Numbered from the stretch's first letter, positions 1 to 7,513 are shown. The stretch is 51,555 bases of DNA from Candidatus Cryptobacteroides merdavium (GCA_017694755.1 JADIMO010000026.1:1-51555); one strand, 5' to 3'. Notes: a model not told the origin generated them from the sequence alone. Program-made: numbers and translations.

Positions 1-131
1 GCAAGCCTGACGGCTTGTATGCCTGGCCCATCCCGCAACATCCATAAGACATGAAGTCTTCTGTCTGTCGCGGAATGAACCAGTCAAAATGCTTCCGCAT
101 TTGCATTGCTCTCGGCTTCTGCGTATATTTG
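1..131 (+). repeat. Left copy of 131-bp inverted terminal repeat with embedded promoter
   Basis: Bases 1-131 are a perfect reverse complement of 51425-51555. The unit holds small inverted repeats (CAAGCC/GGCTTG at 2-17; AAATGC-TTCC-GCATTT at 87-102) and ends with CTCGGCTTCTGCG followed by TATATTTG (124-131). TTTG at 100-103 is exactly 20 bases before TATATTTG, which fits the Bacteroidota -33/-7 promoter consensus. The promoter points at lpxK, and transcription would start near 138. The same 3' core is found twice upstream of ispD. Identity up to both window edges suggests a dispersed chromosomal repeat that broke the assembly, not a transposon end. Confidence 0.9.
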
Positions 132-231
132 CCCTGATGGATTTGGCTACATGGGCACAAGTACTCAGCGAGTTGGCACCATAGAACGCCGCAGGGAAAT
201 AAAATGGATGACATAAGAAAATACTGAAGAA
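132..231. other. lpxK 5' untranslated region
   Basis: About 100 bases separate the repeat-borne promoter from the lpxK start. They contain a 15-codon frame (137-184, starting MDLATW) and a 7-codon frame, neither with features of a real gene. No riboswitch or terminator is visible. Confidence 0.4.
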
Positions 232-1491
232 ATGTTGGATCAGATACTTCTTGCACCATATTACATTACACTGAAAATCAGGCATGCTCTCTATGATTCG
301 GGGATAAGGAAAGTGCACACGGCAGAAATTCCGACGGTTTCGGTCGGAAATGTGACTGTCGGCGGCACAGGAAAGACTCCGCATACGGAAATGCTGCTCA
401 GGCTGCTTTCAGGGCATCCGGAGTGGGCCGGGAAACATCTTGCCGTACTGTCACGGGGCTACGGACGGAAAAGCAGGGGATTCCAGCAGGTCGTTGCAGA
501 GTACCCGGCACAGGACAACGAAGGCAGACAGGACTCAAAGGAAAGTCCAGACAAAGAAGTCCTGGCGGGACAGGCCGGTCCAGACAAGGCAAAGAAACAG
601 GTCAAAAGGCTACGGAGGAAACTTCCGGCACCTGCCGCATATTTCGGAGATGAACCGGTGCAGATAAAGAAAAAGTTCCCGCAGGTCACCGTGGCCGTGG
701 ACAAGGACAGGGTCGAAGGCTGCGATTTTCTGAAATATCCCGACAGGCTCCAGACTTCTAAAAAAGGCAAGAAATGCCTATACAGGGATTTTCCCGCGGC
801 TGACCTGGCTGTGCTCGATGACGCTTTCCAATACAGGAGGCTGAAGCCGTCAGTATCATTGGTACTCGTAAACTACAACAGACCTGTCTCAAAGGACCAT
901 CTGCTCCCTGTGGGCAGACTCCGCGACCTGCCGGAAAGGCTCGCCAAGGCAGACATGCTGACAGTGACCAAATGCCCCTACTACATGGAGGATGAGGAAA
1001 AGGAGGCATGGGCGACGGAACTCGGCATAAAGGAATACGATCCGGTGTCCTGCACAGGCATAAGAAAGGACGGGAAAGAGCAGGCACTGTTTTTCACCAC
1101 CGTCAGATACGACACCCTCGCCCCGATATTTCCCGAAGGGGACCAGAGATATGCATATTCAAAGCAGGCAATACTTTTCTCAGGCATAGCCGACGACACG
1201 CCTCTGAAAAGATACCTTAGCGACACATATAAGATAGTAAGGCACCTGACATTCGGGGACCATCATGAATTTACCGCAGGGGACATGGGGACAATAAGAA
1301 AAGCCGCCGAGGAATACCCGACGGCCGTATTGGTCACCACAGAAAAGGACAGTCAGAGGCTCGCCTGCATTCCGGGTATGGCAAAGATCCTGAAGGAAAG
1401 GATGTTCTTCGCCCCGATAAAGGCAGAGTTCGTTTCCGAAGGTGATCAGGAGAGGTTCATGCAGGTTCTCACCTCCCACCTTTGCAGATAA
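232..1491 (+). CDS. lpxK: Tetraacyldisaccharide 4'-kinase LpxK
   Basis: LpxK phosphorylates the 4' position of the tetraacyldisaccharide lipid A precursor at the inner membrane. The P-loop is visible at residues 44-49 (GGTGKT) after the hydrophobic, membrane-associated N terminus, and the usual DDAFQ motif follows. At 419 residues it is longer than typical Bacteroidales LpxK (about 360). The excess is a Lys/Glu/Gln-rich, low-complexity stretch around residues 90-140, between the SRGYGRKSRG and GDEP segments. The gene is driven from the repeat-borne promoter at 100-131. Its stop codon is one base from the convergent DAHP synthase stop. Confidence 0.95.
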   Translation: MLDQILLAPYYITLKIRHALYDSGIRKVHTAEIPTVSVGNVTVGGTGKTPHTEMLLRLLSGHPEWAGKHLAVLSRGYGRKSRGFQQVVAEYPAQDNEGRQDSKESPDKEVLAGQAGPDKAKKQVKRLRRKLPAPAAYFGDEPVQIKKKFPQVTVAVDKDRVEGCDFLKYPDRLQTSKKGKKCLYRDFPAADLAVLDDAFQYRRLKPSVSLVLVNYNRPVSKDHLLPVGRLRDLPERLAKADMLTVTKCPYYMEDEEKEAWATELGIKEYDPVSCTGIRKDGKEQALFFTTVRYDTLAPIFPEGDQRYAYSKQAILFSGIADDTPLKRYLSDTYKIVRHLTFGDHHEFTAGDMGTIRKAAEEYPTAVLVTTEKDSQRLACIPGMAKILKERMFFAPIKAEFVSEGDQERFMQVLTSHLCR

Positions 1492-1492
1492 A

Positions 1493-2593
1493 TCATTTTT
1501 CCGCCGTACCGGACAGGATTTCATTCTGCACCTGGACGGAAGCATCGTGGATGGCGTTGAAGATGACAGAAATGAAATGCTCTGAAAGTCCGTATTCCGC
1601 ACCGCGGGCGGTCACTTTTTCAAGCACTGCATCCCAGCGCGAAGCCTGGATGATGGCGATGTTGTTCCTTTTCTTGTACTCGCCTATCTCACGACTTATC
1701 CTCATTCTCATGGCGATGTCCGAAAGGATCTGGTCGTCTATCGCATCTATCTGTTCCCTCAGCCTGTCTATATTTTCCTTATATTCAGGGCTGTCCGAGT
1801 CCGGATTCCTCACTGCAAGATTTTTCATGAGAGTACCGAGGTCTTCAGGCGTGAGCTGCTGGCTGGCATCGCTCAAAGCGCAGGAAGGGTCGCAATGCGA
1901 TTCTATCATGAGCCCGTCAAGACCGAGGTCAAGCGAACGCTGTGAAATTTCCTGAAGATATTTCCTGTCCCCCGCGATATGGCTAGGGTCGCAGAAGAAC
2001 GGAAGTTCCGGGCAACGGCTGCGCAACTCCACTGCCAGCTGCCATTCAGGGCTGTTCCTGTACCTTATCTTCCCTGATGTGGAAAATCCCCTGTGTATCA
2101 CGCCCAATTTCTTTATTCCTGCCTGGTTAAGACGCTCCAGGGCTCCAATCCAGAGATCAATGTCAGGACTTACCGGGTTCTTGACCAGCACCGGGATGTC
2201 CATGTCCCTCAAGGCCTCAGCAAGCTCCTGCACAAGGAACGGGTTGGCCGTGGTCCTTGCCCCTATCCACACCATGTCCACCCCGAATTTGAGGCAGTCG
2301 AAAATATGCTTCTCACTGGCCACTTCCGTGCATATTTTCATCCCCAGCTCATTCTTCACCCTCTGCATCCACTTCAGCCCGACAGTACCCACGCCCTCAA
2401 ATGTGTTGGGATGTGTGCGCGGCTTCCATATCCCGGCCCGGAATACATTTATTCCCAACGACTTGATTCTGCGGGCAGTCTCCATAATCTGAACTTCGGA
2501 TTCCGCGCTGCACGGGCCTGCGATCATGAGAGGTTTCCCTTCCGGGAAAATTCCCCATTCCCCTACGGGAACAATGTCCAGTCTTCTTTCCAT
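1493..2593 (-). CDS. Bifunctional DAHP synthase / chorismate mutase
   Basis: This two-domain enzyme makes 3-deoxy-D-arabino-heptulosonate 7-phosphate from PEP and erythrose 4-phosphate and converts chorismate to prephenate. Residues 1 to about 265 are the DAHP synthase barrel of the KDPG-aldolase-like class, with GPCSAES near residue 26 and the CDPSHIAGDR and IESHCDP motifs. From about residue 275 an AroQ-type helical chorismate mutase follows (IDRLREQIDAIDDQI). The 366-residue length fits this Bacteroidota fusion. It is the last gene of the aromatic operon, starting 4 bases after tyrA ends, so it should share the Phe/Tyr leader control upstream of pheA. Confidence 0.95.
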   Translation of the reverse strand: MERRLDIVPVGEWGIFPEGKPLMIAGPCSAESEVQIMETARRIKSLGINVFRAGIWKPRTHPNTFEGVGTVGLKWMQRVKNELGMKICTEVASEKHIFDCLKFGVDMVWIGARTTANPFLVQELAEALRDMDIPVLVKNPVSPDIDLWIGALERLNQAGIKKLGVIHRGFSTSGKIRYRNSPEWQLAVELRSRCPELPFFCDPSHIAGDRKYLQEISQRSLDLGLDGLMIESHCDPSCALSDASQQLTPEDLGTLMKNLAVRNPDSDSPEYKENIDRLREQIDAIDDQILSDIAMRMRISREIGEYKKRNNIAIIQASRWDAVLEKVTARGAEYGLSEHFISVIFNAIHDASVQVQNEILSGTAEK

Positions 2594-2597
2594 AATT

Positions 2598-3515
2598 TTA
2601 TCGTATTATCCTTTTTATTCTGTTGGCGTCTTCTATCAGAGACCTTATATTGTCTTCATTTCCTTCAGCGATTGCGGCCCTGAATTCTTTCATTTTTTCC
2701 ATGTAGGTGTCCATCACACGCAGCACATTGTCCCTGTTACGGGAAAATATCGGCACCCACATGTCCGCATTGCTCTTGGCGAGCCTGACGGTGGAGGAAA
2801 AGCCTCCCGAAGCAAGGTCGAAAATATGTTTCTCGTCCTTCTCTTTTTCAAGCACGGTGAGGGCCAGGGCAAATGAAGTGATATGCGAGATATGCGACAC
2901 ATACGCCGCATGCACGTCATGTCCCGATGCATTCATGTATATCAGCCGCATGTTCAGCGCCGAATACAGGGCCTCGGCAACCCGGAGGGAATGGCTGTCA
3001 GACTCCCCGCTGTCACAGATGATGCAGGCCCGGCCGTCAAACAGCCCAGGCATGGCAGCCCACGGTCCGGAATATTCAGTACCAGCCATCGGATGTGTCG
3101 GCACATAACATTTCCTCATAGGATGACAATGCACGCTCCGGACGAGGCATTCCTTGACGGAACATACATCCAGCACCACTTTACGGATGACCCCTGCCCC
3201 CTGATTTCCGCCGGTCCTGCCCGGGTTTTCAATGCCGGCACACTCACCTATCCGGTCCAGAATGTCCGGCAGCATCTTCAGCACCGTCCCGACGGGCACG
3301 GCCAAGATGATCACATCAGCCTCCCGCACACATTCATCGTACGGGACCATCCTGTCCGCAAGCCCAATCTTCAATGCTGCCGCAGCATTCACCGGATCCG
3401 CCTCCACACCAATGATTTCCGATGCGAAGCCTCTTCTCTTCAAGTCTATTGCCATCGAGCCGCCTATCAGCCCAAGGCCTATTACCGCCACCCTATGTGT
3501 CTGTTGCATAACCAT
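2598..3515 (-). CDS. tyrA: Prephenate dehydrogenase (tyrosine branch)
   Basis: TyrA oxidatively decarboxylates prephenate to 4-hydroxyphenylpyruvate with NAD(P). The Rossmann fingerprint GLGLIGGS lies at residues 13-20, and the substrate-pocket motif HPMAGTE with the later SHISH segment is present. The length, 305 residues, is close to a minimal family member without an ACT domain. Residues 91-110 (ECAGIENPGR onward) form a Gly-rich loop that looks inserted. The gene starts 6 bases after the aminotransferase stop and ends 4 bases before the DAHP synthase start, so the four genes form one transcription unit. Confidence 0.93.
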   Translation of the reverse strand: MVMQQTHRVAVIGLGLIGGSMAIDLKRRGFASEIIGVEADPVNAAAALKIGLADRMVPYDECVREADVIILAVPVGTVLKMLPDILDRIGECAGIENPGRTGGNQGAGVIRKVVLDVCSVKECLVRSVHCHPMRKCYVPTHPMAGTEYSGPWAAMPGLFDGRACIICDSGESDSHSLRVAEALYSALNMRLIYMNASGHDVHAAYVSHISHITSFALALTVLEKEKDEKHIFDLASGGFSSTVRLAKSNADMWVPIFSRNRDNVLRVMDTYMEKMKEFRAAIAEGNEDNIRSLIEDANRIKRIIR

Positions 3516-3521
3516 TTTATC

Positions 3522-4841
3522 TTATTGTCCGGAAAGCAATTCCCGTATCTTTCGCCCTGCCAGCCGCAGAGTGTCACAGTCCGCACACAAGGAAATCCTT
3601 ATGTAGTCCGCACCGTTCCGCCCGAAAATGAAACCCGGAGTTATGAACACTCCTGCCCCGTAAAGGACAGTGTCCGAAGCCCTTTCTCCGAGAGAACGGA
3701 CGTCATGTTCCGGTCCTTCCGGCTCTCGCCCAGACCTTTCATTGCCGGAAGAATCCTGCGTCATGTCATTTCCTCCAGGCGCCGCCATAGGACGAGGAGA
3801 ACGGCATTTCATGACAGGACTGCCTTCAGAGACCTTTCCCCAGAGGAAAAGCCCGCTGCTGTCCCTGTCATATTCTGCACCGAGAAAATCAAATATCTCT
3901 CCTGCGACAACTCTCCTGCGGCGGTATTCATCATTCAGTTCCCTGAACCACTCCGGACCCTGCGAAAGCGCCGCAACCGCCGCCAGCTGGAGAGGCTTGA
4001 ACATGCCCGAATCCATCTGGCTCTTCACCTTGAGAATCTGCGAGATATGGTCAGAAGCCCCTGCCACCATCCCTATTCTCCATCCGGACATGTTGTGCGC
4101 CTTGCTCAACGAATTCAGCTCCAGACAACATTCCTTTGCTCCCGGCACGGCAAGAATCGAAAGCGGCCTGTCATTGAGAATGAAGCTGTACGGATTGTCA
4201 TTGCACACAAGTATCCCGTGCCTCCGTCCGAAATCCACAAGCCTGCTGTACAAGTTCTCCGATGCAGCAGCCCCGGTCGGCATATCGGGCCAGTTCGTCC
4301 ACATTATCTTCACCCCGGAAAGATCCATATTCTCAAGCGCATCGAAATCCGGCCACCACCCGTTTTCCGCCTTCAGGTCGTATGTCACAACATCCGCCTC
4401 CACAAGACGGGACGCCGAGGAATAGGTCGGATAGCCGGGATCGGGAACCAGCACCTTGTCCCCCTTGTCCAGAAAAGCAAGGGAAATGAGCAGTATGCCT
4501 TCCTTCGACCCGACAAGAGGCTGGATTTCGCAGACCGGGTCAAGCTCCGCATGATAATATCTCCCATACCAGTCTGCAAACGCCTTCCTGAGGGCAGGCA
4601 GTCCGACATAACTCTGATATGCATGGCTGTCCTTCCGCTCCGCCGATTCCACAAGGGCGGCGATGGCCTCTGCCGGAGGCATCCCGTCAGGAGCGCCTAT
4701 GCCGAGATTGATGATCCTCTCCTCCCCGGCTGCATCCCTTGCAGCATTCATCCTGCCGATTTCTTTCAGCTTGCGGGAAAAATAATATTCCTGCACGCTC
4801 TCTGTTCTTTTTGCCGGTCTTATTATCATACTATCCGTCAT
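3522..4841 (-). CDS. Class I/II PLP-dependent aminotransferase of aromatic operon
   Basis: This is a fold-type I aminotransferase. The PLP-binding lysine is K247 in SLSKAHNMSGWR, and the cofactor-contacting NDNPY segment lies near residue 214. The position between pheA and tyrA suggests that it transaminates phenylpyruvate and 4-hydroxyphenylpyruvate in the last step of Phe and Tyr synthesis. Relatives are often annotated as aspartate or diaminopimelate aminotransferases, so the exact substrate is inferred from context. Residues about 340-388 (3678-3824) are a polar, low-complexity insertion rich in Gly, Ser, Pro and Glu, placed in the C-terminal small domain. It probably forms a surface loop. 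Confidence 0.88.
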   Translation of the reverse strand: MTDSMIIRPAKRTESVQEYYFSRKLKEIGRMNAARDAAGEERIINLGIGAPDGMPPAEAIAALVESAERKDSHAYQSYVGLPALRKAFADWYGRYYHAELDPVCEIQPLVGSKEGILLISLAFLDKGDKVLVPDPGYPTYSSASRLVEADVVTYDLKAENGWWPDFDALENMDLSGVKIMWTNWPDMPTGAAASENLYSRLVDFGRRHGILVCNDNPYSFILNDRPLSILAVPGAKECCLELNSLSKAHNMSGWRIGMVAGASDHISQILKVKSQMDSGMFKPLQLAAVAALSQGPEWFRELNDEYRRRRVVAGEIFDFLGAEYDRDSSGLFLWGKVSEGSPVMKCRSPRPMAAPGGNDMTQDSSGNERSGREPEGPEHDVRSLGERASDTVLYGAGVFITPGFIFGRNGADYIRISLCADCDTLRLAGRKIRELLSGQ

Positions 4842-4926
4842 TTATCTGTTACAGATTCCCCGGCTGCGTCCGGGATGGCCTATAAGTAATCTTCCGTATT
4901 CCGTCAATTTTCCGCATGTGCGGCCA
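4842..4926. other. Aminotransferase-pheA spacer
   Basis: An 85-base gap within the aromatic operon. A short GC hairpin (CCCGG/CCGGG, around 4859-4876) lacks a following T run, so it does not look like a terminator. No second promoter was recognised. Confidence 0.35.
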
Positions 4927-5811
4927 TCATATCGCCGCCGCATATTCCCCTAGCACATTCAGGTCTTCCATCAGCGGCCGCACAGCTGACAATGCCTGGA
5001 TATACCTTCCGTAATCAGAAAATTTCACATCCACATAGAAGAAATACTGCCATTCCCTGCCCGGAATCGGAAGCGACTGGATTCTCGTCAGATTCATGTC
5101 ATAGAACGACAGTATCGTGAGAATCTGGGCCAATGACCCCGTCTTGTGCGGCAGCGTGAAACACAGCGAAGCCTTTGTCACCTTTCCCTCCGGAATGGAA
5201 AGTCCGTCATCAAGCACAAGAAACCGCGTGAAGTTCTGCTTATAAGTCTCTATGCTCTCCTGCAGTATCTCCAGCCCGTACAGTTCCGCGGCCAGCTCCG
5301 AAGCCACCGCCCCCACTCCCTCAAGATGCCCCCGGGCAATGTCCGCCGCACTTTTCGCCGTATCCTCCGACTCCACCAGACGGATGTGCGGATAGCCGGA
5401 AAAGAACTGCCTGGTCTGGTTTATGGCCATATAATGCGTTCTCACCTCCCTTATGTCCTCCATCTTCTGCCCCGGGAGTGCCATAAGGTTCTGCCTGATG
5501 CGGAGGAACACTTCCCCCTTTATCTTCACGTCATATTTCCTGAGCAGTTCGAAATTGGGAAGGAGTCCTCCCGAAACAGTATTCTCTATCGCCATCACCG
5601 CTGAATCCGCCCGACCATCCTGCAGAGCCACATAAAGTCCCTCGAAGGTGTCGCATTCCACAATCCGGATCTCTCCGCCGCATCTTGCCGCCTCCTGAGT
5701 CTCACCGGCTTCCCTCCGGCCAGCATTCCCGGATACGCCATAAAAAAGCCTTGCCGCCTGCTCATGGAAGCATCCCGAATATCCCTGAATCGCAATCCTT
5801 TTCAATCCCAT
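4927..5811 (-). CDS. pheA: Prephenate dehydratase (phenylalanine branch)
   Basis: PheA decarboxylates and dehydrates prephenate to phenylpyruvate. The catalytic domain runs to about residue 200 and ends with the conserved TRFLVL motif at 195-200. A regulatory ACT domain covers about 212-290. In other prephenate dehydratases an ESRP-type motif helps bind phenylalanine; here the equivalent stretch reads QSLP (246-249), so allosteric control may differ. Residues 27-46 are a Gly/Arg/Glu-rich insertion in the first lobe. It is the first structural gene of the operon, and its ATG lies 18 bases after the T run of the leader terminator. Confidence 0.94.
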   Translation of the reverse strand: MGLKRIAIQGYSGCFHEQAARLFYGVSGNAGRREAGETQEAARCGGEIRIVECDTFEGLYVALQDGRADSAVMAIENTVSGGLLPNFELLRKYDVKIKGEVFLRIRQNLMALPGQKMEDIREVRTHYMAINQTRQFFSGYPHIRLVESEDTAKSAADIARGHLEGVGAVASELAAELYGLEILQESIETYKQNFTRFLVLDDGLSIPEGKVTKASLCFTLPHKTGSLAQILTILSFYDMNLTRIQSLPIPGREWQYFFYVDVKFSDYGRYIQALSAVRPLMEDLNVLGEYAAAI

Positions 5812-5828
5812 AACCTTTCCTAGACATT

Positions 5829-5862
5829 AAAAAAGGCCGTCCGCACACCGGACAGCCTTTTT
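5829..5862 (-). terminator. Leader terminator (attenuator) before pheA
   Basis: On the minus strand GGCTGTCCG, a GTGTG loop and CGGACGGCC form a 9-bp stem with one U-G pair, flanked by A and T runs that can extend it and followed by six T residues. It lies between the leader peptide frame and the pheA start, so it would stop transcription of the operon. Its 5' arm contains TCCGG, complementary to CCGGA at 5897-5901 just after the leader stop codon. That gives a possible competing antiterminator. Confidence 0.85.
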
Positions 5863-5905
5863 GTTCTTCTCTATACAAATGAATCTGCGCACGACTTCCG
5901 GCCCA

Positions 5906-5965
5906 TCACCTTTTATGGTAACAGAAATAAAAATAACCGAAAGCACTAAATCGAAAATCCATCAT
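5906..5965 (-). CDS. Phe/Tyr-rich leader peptide of aromatic operon
   Basis: The minus-strand frame encodes MMDFRFSAFGYFYFCYHKR and stops with TGA. Five of 19 residues are Phe and three are Tyr, the two end products of the genes downstream. The ATG is about 10 bases after the predicted transcription start. The stop lies just before the sequence able to pair with the terminator 5' arm, so a ribosome finishing translation would cover it and one stalled on Phe or Tyr codons would leave it free. This is the expected layout of an attenuation peptide such as E. coli PheL, to which it has no evident sequence similarity. Confidence 0.85.
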   Translation of the reverse strand: MMDFRFSAFGYFYFCYHKR

Positions 5966-5981
5966 AACGGGAACAAATTTA

Positions 5982-6013
5982 CAAATATATTTTCTGAAAT
6001 GCAAGCCCACAAA
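5982..6013 (-). promoter_or_regulatory. Promoter of aromatic operon leader
   Basis: On the minus strand TTTG (6010-6013), 20 bases and TATATTTG (5982-5989) match the Bacteroidota -33/-7 consensus exactly. The predicted start near 5975 gives an approximately 10-base 5' end before the leader peptide. Confidence 0.8.
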
Positions 6014-6060
6014 TCATGACTGCAGCCATATCTCCAGCCTCAGACATGCATTGACACCTG

Positions 6061-6624
6061 TCAGACAGTCATTATTTCCTTTTCCTTGGCGGCGGCGAGT
6101 TCGTCCACCTTCTTTACATATACATCTGTCTCCTTCTGGACATTCTGCTCGTACTCCTTCTGGAGGTCTTCAGGCATACCGTCCTTCTGGGCCTTCTTCA
6201 GGGCCTCAATGGCATCGCGGCGGGAATTGCGCACGACGATCTTGGCGTTTTCGGCGGCTGTCTTGACTTTCTTTATCAGCTCCTTCCTTCTCTCCTCGGT
6301 AAGGGGCGGAACTGAGCAGCGGATGCTCTCGCCGTTGTTCTGAGGGGTAAGACCGATGTTTGCGTCCATGATGGCCTTTTCGATGACAGGAATCATCTTC
6401 TTTTCCCATGGCTGGATCAGGATGGTCTTGGCATCCGGTGTAGTAACGGAAGCCACCTGCGGCACAGGGGTCTCTGAACCATAATAGTCCACCATGACAT
6501 TATTGAATACCAGCGGATTGGCCTTGCCGGCACGATAAGTTTTCAGGTCCTCTTCGAGGAATTTCACCGCATCACCCATCTTTGTCTTGGCTGTTGCGAG
6601 GATTTCTTTTGCTTTGTCAATCAT
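6061..6624 (-). CDS. frr: Ribosome recycling factor
   Basis: Frr acts with EF-G to split post-termination ribosomes and release mRNA and tRNA. The 187-residue length and the sequence fit the family throughout: the conserved YRAGKANP segment near the N terminus, PWEKKMIPVIEKAI in the middle, and the helical R(R)DAIEALKK stretch in the second half. It lies 58 bases after pyrH on the same strand, the usual pyrH-frr pairing, and probably depends on the pyrH promoter. It ends about 50 bases before the aromatic-operon promoter. Confidence 0.97.
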   Translation of the reverse strand: MIDKAKEILATAKTKMGDAVKFLEEDLKTYRAGKANPLVFNNVMVDYYGSETPVPQVASVTTPDAKTILIQPWEKKMIPVIEKAIMDANIGLTPQNNGESIRCSVPPLTEERRKELIKKVKTAAENAKIVVRNSRRDAIEALKKAQKDGMPEDLQKEYEQNVQKETDVYVKKVDELAAAKEKEIMTV

Positions 6625-6644
6625 AATGAAAGAAATATTTGATT

Positions 6645-6697
6645 TTATTCACACATGCACATGTTATTCATACATGTACAAGTTATACATGCACAAG
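6645..6697 (-). repeat. Degenerate tandem repeat over pyrH 3' end
   Basis: Three near-copies lie head to tail: 6645-6663, 6664-6682 (19 bases each) and 6683-6697 (15 bases). On the minus strand each reads as a variant of CTTGTGCATGTATAA. The first in the transcription direction is the end of pyrH with its stop codon; the next two are untranslated echoes in the pyrH-frr spacer. Confidence 0.75.
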
Positions 6698-7390
6698 GGT
6701 CCCGACCTTCTCTCCGCTTATGAGTTTCGAAAGATTGCCTTCAGCATTCATGTCAAAGACAATTATAGGCATGTTGCCCTCACGGCAAAGTGCAAATGCG
6801 GTCTGGTCCATCACCTTAAGATGGTCCTCGAGAGCCTTGTCAAAGGTCAGCTCGTCATATTTGACAGCCGCAGGGTCCTTTTCAGGGTCAGCCGTATAGA
6901 CTCCGTCCACCCTTGTACCTTTCAGAAGGGCATCGGCACCGATTTCAAGGGCTCTGAGAGCCGCTCCGGAATCAGTGGTGAAAAACGGATTCCCGGTACC
7001 GCCGGCAATCAGGGCAACGCCTCCCTTTTCCATGAAGGAAACGGCATCATCCCTCATATAATATTTGGCGACAGGCATCATAGGAGTTGCAGTGAAGACT
7101 TCTGCCTCCACTCCTTCTGACTTTATCGCCATGGAAAGGCCGAGTGAATTGATCACTGTGGCAAGCATCCCCATCTTGTCTCCTCCGACCCGGTCAAACC
7201 CCTTGCCGACACCGGAAAGCCCCCGGAAAATGTTCCCTCCGCCGATGACTATGGCCACCTGCAGACCTGACTTCACTGCAGATGCAATCTCACGGGCATA
7301 AGCGGAAAGCATCTCCTCGCTTATCCCCCTGCCTGACGGCCCGCCCAGGCTTTCACCGCTGAGCTTCAGCAATACTCTCTTGTATTTCAT
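6683..7390 (-). CDS. pyrH: Uridylate kinase
   Basis: PyrH phosphorylates UMP to UDP in pyrimidine nucleotide synthesis. It is an amino-acid-kinase-fold protein of 235 residues. The N-terminal KLSGESL nucleotide-binding segment, the GGGNIFRG glycine loop and the later GGTGNPFFTTDSGAALRA segment are all visible. It is the first gene of the pyrH-frr unit. The 5' leader contains a long hairpin (7416-7455), and its last codons belong to a tandem repeat. Confidence 0.97.
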   Translation of the reverse strand: MKYKRVLLKLSGESLGGPSGRGISEEMLSAYAREIASAVKSGLQVAIVIGGGNIFRGLSGVGKGFDRVGGDKMGMLATVINSLGLSMAIKSEGVEAEVFTATPMMPVAKYYMRDDAVSFMEKGGVALIAGGTGNPFFTTDSGAALRALEIGADALLKGTRVDGVYTADPEKDPAAVKYDELTFDKALEDHLKVMDQTAFALCREGNMPIIVFDMNAEGNLSKLISGEKVGTLVHV

Positions 7391-7415
7391 TGCGTTAGAT
7401 TTTATCCAAAATACT

Positions 7416-7455
7416 GCGCATACCCTGCAGAAATGATATCTGCAGCGGGATGCGC
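7416..7455 (-). other. Hairpin in pyrH 5' untranslated region
   Basis: GCGCATACCCTGCAG and CTGCAGCGGGATGCGC form an imperfect stem of about 14 pairs around a short A/T-rich loop. It lies between the predicted pyrH start (about 7467) and the pyrH ATG at 7390. There is no T run, so it is not a plain terminator. It may be a regulatory structure or a binding palindrome. Confidence 0.55.
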
Positions 7456-7473
7456 CTGCTGATTTTATCGAAA

Positions 7474-7505
7474 CAAAAATATCGAATTATTATGAAACTT
7501 GCAAG
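7474..7505 (-). promoter_or_regulatory. Promoter of pyrH-frr
   Basis: On the minus strand CTTG (7502-7505), 20 bases and TATTTTTG (7474-7481) fit the Bacteroidota promoter consensus with one mismatch. It overlaps the divergent cytochrome b promoter region. Confidence 0.65.
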
Positions 7506-7513
7506 AAAGAGTA

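Noticed and set aside
137..184. A 15-codon frame between the left repeat and lpxK as a leader peptide
   Set aside because: It has no residue bias, terminator or alternative hairpin and no link to lipid A synthesis.
4859..4876. A GC hairpin in the aminotransferase-pheA gap as a terminator
   Set aside because: The stem is short, lacks a T run and would split an obvious operon.
2883..4889. A 668-codon plus-strand frame opposite tyrA and the aminotransferase
   Set aside because: The composition is abnormal (rich in His, Arg, Pro), it has no family features, and it lies exactly opposite two well-conserved genes. It is a codon-bias shadow.
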